In this document: piece after piece, positions 58,441-63,499 of the stretch
Position numbering within the stretch: the stretch's first letter is position 1
Layout of the letters: every line of letters begins with the position of its first letter
From: Halorhodospira halophila
Lineage (GTDB): Bacteria > Pseudomonadota > Gammaproteobacteria > Nitrococcales > Halorhodospiraceae
NCBI RefSeq assembly: GCF_016653405.1
Contig: NZ_NHSN01000004.1
Coordinates: 1 to 63,499 of the forward strand
Length of the DNA stretch: 63,499 nt
Reading direction: 5' to 3'
Translations under genes and position numbers: made by a program
The notes under the pieces: model-generated
What the model was told of the DNA's origin: nothing
Database searches by the model: none
Seen by the model: the letters and a program-made list of their open reading frames with translations, nothing else

Positions 58441-61089
58441 TCACGCGCCGTCGCCGTCCAGGCGCAGGGTCACGTGCATCAGCCCCGGGTCGTCGCTGCT
58501 CGGCTCGATGCGAAAGCCCATGGCCTGATTGATCTTGAGCATCGGCTCGTTCTCGCGCAGCACCTCGCCGTAGATCTCGCGGATGCCACGGCGCCGGGCG
58601 TAGTCGACGATCCGGTGCATGAGCATCGGGCCCAGCCCCATGCCGGCCACCGAGGGGTCGAGCATGATGTCGTACTCCGCCTGCTCCAGGTCGGGATCGG
58701 CGCTGATGTGGACCATCCCCAGCAGCGGCGCCCGGCCAGCGATGCCGTCGCGGGTGATGACCAGCGCCATCTCGCGGTCGAAATCGATCTGCGTCAGCCG
58801 CGCGGCCATCTCCTGGGGCAGGCTCTTCAGCGCCTGGAAGAAGCGCATGCGCACCTGCTCCGGCGGCGTTCGCTCGACCATGGCGTTGAGCTGCGGGGCG
58901 TCCTCGGGCAGCACCGGGCGCAGGTTCAGGCACTGGCCGTCGGGCAGTTCGATGCGCTCGCTGAGCTCCTGGGGGTAGGGGCGGATGGACAGCGAGTCGG
59001 CCGGATCCCCGCGCTGGGGCTGGATGCCCACCCCGGCGTCCAGGGCCAGCACCCCGCGGCCGGTGGCCCAGAGCGGGTTGATGTCCAGCGACTGCACGGC
59101 GCCGAAATCGATGACCAGCTGCGAGAGCTTGACCAGGCTCAGCGCCACCGCATCCAGATCCGGCTTGCGCAGCCCGCTGTCCACCAGCAGCCCGTAGATC
59201 CGGGTGCGCTGCATGATCTCCCGGGCCAGGTGCATATTCAGCGGCGGCAGCCCGCAGGCCCAGTCGGCGATGGCCTCGGTCTCGGTACCGCCGTGGCCGA
59301 AGTAGAGCACCGGCCCGAAGGGCCCGCCGGGGCGCACGCCGAGGGTCAGCTCGAAGGCCCCGTCGCGGCGGGTCATCGGCTGCACGGCAAAGCCGTCCAC
59401 GGCTACGTCGTCGCCGCGAAGCTCGTGCAGGCGCGCCAGCATCGCCTCGGCCTCGGCGCGCACCGCCTCGGGGCCGCCCAGATCCAGGACGACGCCGCCG
59501 GCCTGGGACTTGAGCTGCACTTCCGGCGACATCAGTTTCAGCGCCACCGGCTGATCCAGCTCGGCGGCCACCGCGGCGGCGTCCTCCGGGTCGTTGGCGC
59601 GGCGGGTTTCCACGCAGGGGATGCAGTAGGCGCTGAGCAGCCGCGCCGTCTGGTACTCGTTGAGCTGATCGCGCCCGGCGGTCAGCGCCGCCGACAGGAT
59701 CAGCCGCGCCTGCTCGTAGTCCGGGGTGAAATCCTCGGGCAACGAGGGCGGCGTCTGCATCAGCAGGGTCTGGCTGCGCCGGTACTGAAGCAACCGGCTG
59801 TAGGCGCGCACCGCCTCCTCGGGGTAGGCGAAGGCCGGCACCGCCGCCGCGAGCCGCCGCAACCCGGCCTCTCCGGCGGAGGGGTCCCAGGCGGCGAGTA
59901 CCGGCTTGCGCAGCCGCTTGGCGTGGCGGACCACCACCTCGGCCACGCCCTCGCCGTCGTCGCTGGCGCCCGGCGCCTTGAGTGCCAGGATACCGCTGAT
60001 GCGCCGGTCCTTGCCGAGGATCTCCAGGGCCCGATCGTAGGCGTCGGCGTCGGCGTCGACGCCCATGTCCAGGGGATTGTGGCTGCTGGCGTTGCGCCGG
60101 GCCAGCTCCTGCAGGGCCTCATTGCTCTCCGCGGAGAGCTGCTGCGGACTGCTGTCGTAGCGGCGCAGGGCGTTGCTGGCCAGCAGCCCCATGCTGCGGC
60201 TGTTGCCGAGGATCGCCAGCGGCCCGTCGCGGCCCGGCACCCGGCTGCTGTCGAGGATCTCGACAGCGCTGAACAGCTCCTCCAGATCGTCCACCCGCAC
60301 CACGCCGGCACGGCGGAAGGCCGCGTCGTAGACGAAGTCGTCGATCTCCGCCTCGCCCACCTGCGGCGGCTTGAGGATGATCACCGGCTTCATGCGGGCC
60401 AGCCGCCGCAGGGCCGACATGAACTTGCGCGCCCGGCGCACCCGCTCGATATAGACGATCACCGCGCGGGCGCGGTGGTCGGTGGCCAGGTAGTCGAAGC
60501 TGTCGCCCAGGTCCACGTCGGTGGCGGCGCCGATGTGGATGATGTGCGACAGCCCCGAGTCGTTCTCGCGGCACCAGCGCAGGGCGGCCCCGGCCATGGC
60601 CGAGGATTTGGTGACCAGCGCCGCCTTGCCGCTGGCCAGTGTGATGGGCAGCGACGAGGCGTGCAGGCCCCGGTGGGGGACGCTGATGCAGCTGCTCCCC
60701 GGCCCGGCCACCCGGACCAGATGGGGGCGCGCCGCCTCGAGAATGGTGCGCTCGAGTTCCTCGCGCTGCTCCTGGGTGTAGTCCCGGGGGACCGCGCGCG
60801 TGACGATCACGGCACGGGTGCCCAGCTCGCCCAGGGCGGTGATCAGCCCCGGCACCACCTCCAGCGGGCGGGTGATGACGGCCAGATCCGGCACCGCCGG
60901 CAGGCGTTCAAGCGCGGGGAAGACCGGGACACCGCCCATGGAGTCGATCCCCGCCATGACCGGCATCACCGGCCCCTGGTAGGGCTCGCTGAGCAGGTTG
61001 CGCAGGATGCGGCGATCGGTGTCGCTGGCCTCGCCGATCAGGGCGATGGAGCGGGGCTGGAAGAGGCTTTCGAGATTGCGTACGGTCAT
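58441..61089 (-). CDS. Pat-type protein lysine acetyltransferase (CoA-ligase-like domain + GNAT)
   Basis: 882 residues. The CoA-binding domain begins LFQPRSIALIGEAS; two CoA ligase subdomains follow (ILKPPQVGEAEIDDFVYDAAFRRAGVVRV, and ATP-grasp LDQPVALKLMSPEVQLKSQAGG), and a C-terminal GNAT domain occupies about 715-880 (IMLDPSVAGMGLGPMLMHRIVDYARRRGI). The catalytic His of active ADP-forming acetyl-CoA synthetases (SHTGALAG motif) is replaced (ILKPPQVGEAEID), so the ligase part is regulatory, as in Pat/YfiQ. Acetylates acetyl-CoA synthetase and other lysines. ATG 61089 is the family start (MTVRNLESLF); upstream extension is a shadow. Confidence 0.9.
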   Translation of the reverse strand: MTVRNLESLFQPRSIALIGEASDTDRRILRNLLSEPYQGPVMPVMAGIDSMGGVPVFPALERLPAVPDLAVITRPLEVVPGLITALGELGTRAVIVTRAVPRDYTQEQREELERTILEAARPHLVRVAGPGSSCISVPHRGLHASSLPITLASGKAALVTKSSAMAGAALRWCRENDSGLSHIIHIGAATDVDLGDSFDYLATDHRARAVIVYIERVRRARKFMSALRRLARMKPVIILKPPQVGEAEIDDFVYDAAFRRAGVVRVDDLEELFSAVEILDSSRVPGRDGPLAILGNSRSMGLLASNALRRYDSSPQQLSAESNEALQELARRNASSHNPLDMGVDADADAYDRALEILGKDRRISGILALKAPGASDDGEGVAEVVVRHAKRLRKPVLAAWDPSAGEAGLRRLAAAVPAFAYPEEAVRAYSRLLQYRRSQTLLMQTPPSLPEDFTPDYEQARLILSAALTAGRDQLNEYQTARLLSAYCIPCVETRRANDPEDAAAVAAELDQPVALKLMSPEVQLKSQAGGVVLDLGGPEAVRAEAEAMLARLHELRGDDVAVDGFAVQPMTRRDGAFELTLGVRPGGPFGPVLYFGHGGTETEAIADWACGLPPLNMHLAREIMQRTRIYGLLVDSGLRKPDLDAVALSLVKLSQLVIDFGAVQSLDINPLWATGRGVLALDAGVGIQPQRGDPADSLSIRPYPQELSERIELPDGQCLNLRPVLPEDAPQLNAMVERTPPEQVRMRFFQALKSLPQEMAARLTQIDFDREMALVITRDGIAGRAPLLGMVHISADPDLEQAEYDIMLDPSVAGMGLGPMLMHRIVDYARRRGIREIYGEVLRENEPMLKINQAMGFRIEPSSDDPGLMHVTLRLDGDGA

Positions 61090-61217
61090 CGGGCTCGGGA
61101 TCTTTGCGGGCGCTGCAGTGCACCACGGGGCCAGTCTATCGGTCCCGGCAACAGGGAAGCCAGCCGGCAGGCCATCGCCGGGTGCAGCACCCGTATCGGA
61201 CGGCGGAGGAATCGGCA

Positions 61218-61478
61218 GTGGCGGAGGAGACCGAGGCGCGCATCGAGCGGGCCCTGCAGGAGGCGTTGGCGGAGATCGCGCCGGAGGCGGACGTGCGTCG
61301 GCTGGACGCCGAGCGCAGCCTGCACGCCCAGCTGGGGATCGACTCGGTGGACTTACTGCGCTTCCAGGCAGCACTGGAGCGCACGGCCGGGGTGCCGATC
61401 CCCGGTGCGCACAGCTACCGCTTGTCCACCCCGGCGGGTTGCCGGCGCTACCTGCACGAGCGGCTCGGGACCGACTAG
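61218..61478 (+). CDS. Free-standing acyl carrier protein
   Basis: 86 residues with a clear 4'-phosphopantetheine site: QLGIDSVDLLRFQAALE, with the attachment Ser in DSVD. The N-terminal helix (EARIERALQEALAEIAP) and the overall acidic ~85-residue helix bundle are normal for ACPs. GTG 61218 has GGAGGA at 61205-61210, 7 bases upstream. The usual neighbours (fabD/fabG/fabF or a biosynthetic cluster) are absent; instead it lies divergent from pat and overlaps truC tail to tail by 4 bases. May serve a special acyl or D-alanyl/lipid function; not the main fatty acid ACP. Confidence 0.82.
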   Translation: MAEETEARIERALQEALAEIAPEADVRRLDAERSLHAQLGIDSVDLLRFQAALERTAGVPIPGAHSYRLSTPAGCRRYLHERLGTD

Positions 61479-62230
61479 TCGCGCTCGCCGGCCTGGGCCG
61501 GGTCCGGGTCCGCCGCCAACCCGGCCTGCCGGATGATCGCCTGCAGCTCGGCGTCGGGTTCGGTGGTCAGACGCACCGTACGGCCATCCCCGGGATGGGG
61601 GACGGTGAGTTCGGTGGCGACGAGCATCAGCCGCCGGGCGCCGAAGTGCTCGCGGAAGAGCCGGTTGTTGGCGCCGTCGCCGTGGGTGGTGTCGCCGATG
61701 ATCGGGTGGCTGAACGCCTTCATGTGCCGGCGCAGCTGATGCTGCCGCCCGGTCTGCGGCTGCAGTTCCAGGCGTGTGTAGCGCGCCGTGTCGTAGCGCG
61801 AGACCGGGATCGGCAGCTCCGTCCAGGCCAGCGGGATGTAGTCGGTGACCGCCGGCTGCGGTGCGCCCCCCTCGCCGCGGCGCCCGGCGCCCAGCGGGCG
61901 GTCGATGCGTCCGGGCGCCTCGACCCAGCCGCGCACCACCGCCTGGTAGCGCTTGCCGATGCGCTGCTCGCGGAAGGCGGCGGCGAGCACGGACGCGGCG
62001 TCGGGATCGAGGCCGAGAACCAGCACCCCGGCGGTGGCCCGATCGAGCCGGTGAACCGGGTAGACCCAGTGACCGCCGAGCTGATCGCGGACGCGCTGCA
62101 GGAGCACATCGCGGTCGCGGTCGATGTTGCTGCGGTGGACCAGCAGCCCGGCGGGCTTGTAGACGGCGATCAGCCGCTCGTCCCGGTAGAGCACGGCGAG
62201 GCTGCGATCGTCCCGGGTCGGGTTTTCCAC
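61475..62230 (-). CDS. truC: tRNA pseudouridine(65) synthase TruC
   Basis: 251-residue RluA-family enzyme that isomerises U65 in several tRNAs. The active-site Asp motif is PVHRLDRATAGVLVLGLD; family segments also seen are YKPAGLLVHRS, KRYQAVVRGWVE, LELQPQTGRQHQLRRHM and HPIIGDTTHGDG. It aligns through its length with E. coli TruC, more so than with RluA, C or D. GTG 62230 is preceded by GAGGATCG; the longer frame back to 62452 has no family match. Divergent from the MFS gene. Confidence 0.92.
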   Translation of the reverse strand: MENPTRDDRSLAVLYRDERLIAVYKPAGLLVHRSNIDRDRDVLLQRVRDQLGGHWVYPVHRLDRATAGVLVLGLDPDAASVLAAAFREQRIGKRYQAVVRGWVEAPGRIDRPLGAGRRGEGGAPQPAVTDYIPLAWTELPIPVSRYDTARYTRLELQPQTGRQHQLRRHMKAFSHPIIGDTTHGDGANNRLFREHFGARRLMLVATELTVPHPGDGRTVRLTTEPDAELQAIIRQAGLAADPDPAQAGERD

Positions 62231-62316
62231 GGTGGTGCGATCCTCGATTGCGGGCCTGTCGCGACGTTCCGGCGCAGGCGCTGGCACGCCGGCGGCACGC
62301 ATCGTAGCGTATCGCC

Positions 62317-63499
62317 ATGAGCGATCCCACACCCCGCAGCAGCGCCACCCCCTCGCCCCTGACGACGCTCGTCTACGCCCTGGCTGCCCTGCCGCTGGCA
62401 GCGAGCGTGCCGCCGTTCTTCCTGCAGATCGCTCCGCAACGACTGGAGGCACCGGAGGTGGCCGCCGTGGCGGTGATCGCGGTGCTCATCGCGCTGCGCC
62501 TGCTCGACGCTGTCGCGGTGCTGGTCGCCGGCGCCTGGAGCGACACCGTGCCCCTGGCGGCGCGGCGCCGGGGCGGCTGGTGGGCCGGTGCCGGACTCAC
62601 CCTGGCAGGACTGGCGCCGCTGCTGCTGCTCGAGCCCGGCACCAGTCTGCTGCCGCTGCTCCTCGGCGGCACCCTGACCACCCTGGGCTGGGTGCTCATG
62701 CGGGTCAGCCACCTGGCCTGGGGCGCCGAGCTGGCCGCCGGCTACCACGACCGCACTCGGCTGTTCACCGCGGCGCAGCTGGCCACCCTGCTCGGCATCG
62801 GGGTCGGGCTGGGCGCCCCGCTGCTCGCCGTGGAGGTGGGCGCGGCGCGCCTCGACGCGCTCGCGGCCCTCTACCTACTGCTCGTCGGCGTCACCGCCCT
62901 GGCGGCCCTGGCCATCCTCGCCCTGCCGGACCGGCAGCCGGCGGCCCCGCCCGGCGGGTTCGGCGTAATCGCCCGACGCCTGGGCGGGCTGCGGGCGTGG
63001 CGCCGGCTGCTCGGCGCCCACACGGCCAACGTCGCCGCCAATACCCTCGCCGCCGCCCTGCTGCTGCCCATCGCCGCCGGCATCGTCGGCGACGCCAGCG
63101 CCGCCCCGACCGCCTTGGCGGCCTACCTCCTGGCGGCACTCATCGGCCTGCCTCTGGGTGCGGCGCTGGCCCTGCGTTACAGCAAGCACGCCATGTGGTG
63201 CGCCGCCCTGGTCCTCGCCGCCGCGGTGCTGATCTGGATCCCGCTGCTCGGACCGGGCCACACCCTGCCGCTGCTCATCCTCGCTGCCCTGCTTGGGCTC
63301 ACCGGCGGCTTGGACTGGGCGCTCTCCGCCGCCATCCAGGCCGATATCCCCGACGTCGAAGCCGCCCACACCGGCGCCCCGCGCACCGGACTGCACTTCG
63401 CCGTCTGGTCGCTGGCTGGCCGCGTCGGCTTCACCCTGGCCGGCGCTGCGGCGCTGCTGACCGTGGCCCTCGCCCCGCCCAACCCCGCCCCGGGCACGG
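62317..63499 (+). CDS. MFS transporter, GPH (sugar:cation symporter)-like, 3' end beyond window
   Basis: Open to the end of the window (394 codons without a stop), so the C-terminus is missing. A chain of hydrophobic helices (TTLVYALAALPLAASVPPFFLQ, LLDAVAVLVAGAWSDT with the cytoplasmic RRRGGWW loop, LMRVSHLAWGAELA). The D-x-x-x-G-x-x-S-D pattern of loop 2-3 and RTRLF-type loop 4-5 (HDRTRLFTAAQL) are those of the glycoside-pentoside-hexuronide group. The C-terminal half shows more Ala/Leu-rich helices. ATG 62317 follows a weak ribosome site. Substrate unknown. Confidence 0.78.
   Translation, partial: MSDPTPRSSATPSPLTTLVYALAALPLAASVPPFFLQIAPQRLEAPEVAAVAVIAVLIALRLLDAVAVLVAGAWSDTVPLAARRRGGWWAGAGLTLAGLAPLLLLEPGTSLLPLLLGGTLTTLGWVLMRVSHLAWGAELAAGYHDRTRLFTAAQLATLLGIGVGLGAPLLAVEVGAARLDALAALYLLLVGVTALAALAILALPDRQPAAPPGGFGVIARRLGGLRAWRRLLGAHTANVAANTLAAALLLPIAAGIVGDASAAPTALAAYLLAALIGLPLGAALALRYSKHAMWCAALVLAAAVLIWIPLLGPGHTLPLLILAALLGLTGGLDWALSAAIQADIPDVEAAHTGAPRTGLHFAVWSLAGRVGFTLAGAAALLTVALAPPNPAPGT

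Noticed and set aside
58372-61536. Very long plus-strand reading frame (1054 codons) opposite the Pat gene
   Set aside because: Shadow of the antisense GC-rich gene: Arg/His/Gly/Leu-rich, no domains, no ribosome site, while Pat on the other strand is unmistakable.

Overview
The window is about 63.5 kb of GC-rich DNA (clearly above 65% G+C by eye). Dense, mostly acidic proteins, a complete ProVWX glycine betaine importer, a BCCT carrier and gammaproteobacterial gene neighbourhoods (ffs-dnaX-ybaB-recR, ppsR/ppsA, orn, DUF1249, TruC) point to a halophilic gammaproteobacterium. Ectothiorhodospiraceae, for example Halorhodospira, is my best guess. This is an inference from content, not a database match.

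Layout. 1-1.6 kb: end of a taurine/sulfonate/nitrate-type ABC importer (permease and ATPase). 1.6-12.2 kb: three consecutive hybrid histidine kinases with about 15 PAS domains, several receivers and one HPt domain, but no output regulator. 12.3-13.7 kb: aldo/keto reductase and tRNA-Ser(UGA). 13.75-18.5 kb: an IS607-family element (serine recombinase TnpA plus TnpB nuclease) between two genes that have both lost their 5' ends, an RsbW-like ATPase and a TPR protein; the TPR gene overlaps a PilZ-domain gene. 18.5-31.3 kb: housekeeping genes (pyrD, lytic transglycosylase, glutaredoxin, ppk converging on sixA-ppx, an IscR-like regulator lacking two cluster cysteines, DUF1249, divergent ppsR/ppsA, rhodanese, orn). 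31.4-38.2 kb: motAB, an HDOD protein, dnaX-ybaB-recR-hinT, 4.5S RNA and tRNA-Ser(GGA).

38.5-44.9 kb is an osmoprotection island: proV-proW-proX, an acidic outer-membrane porin-like protein and a BCCT transporter, punctuated by terminators. 45-53.2 kb: a HEAT-like protein, then a leftward run DUF1295-rimB-rimK-aspartoacylase-like-moeA-mobA-ABC exporter. 53.4-57.3 kb: a small membrane-anchored protein and a three-gene cassette (unknown membrane protein, MoxR AAA+ ATPase, metallopeptidase/VWA protein). 57.4-63.5 kb: SLAC1/TehA-family channel, Pat-type protein acetyltransferase, a free-standing acyl carrier protein, truC and the start of an MFS transporter that runs off the window.

Points most worth a second look: (i) the IS607 TnpB, whose usual RuvC-II glutamate is replaced while a candidate alternative glutamate sits just before the zinc finger; (ii) the IscR homologue with S92 and A98 in place of cluster cysteines; (iii) the three-gene MoxR/VWA cassette with an unrecognised third member; (iv) the three-kinase PAS array.
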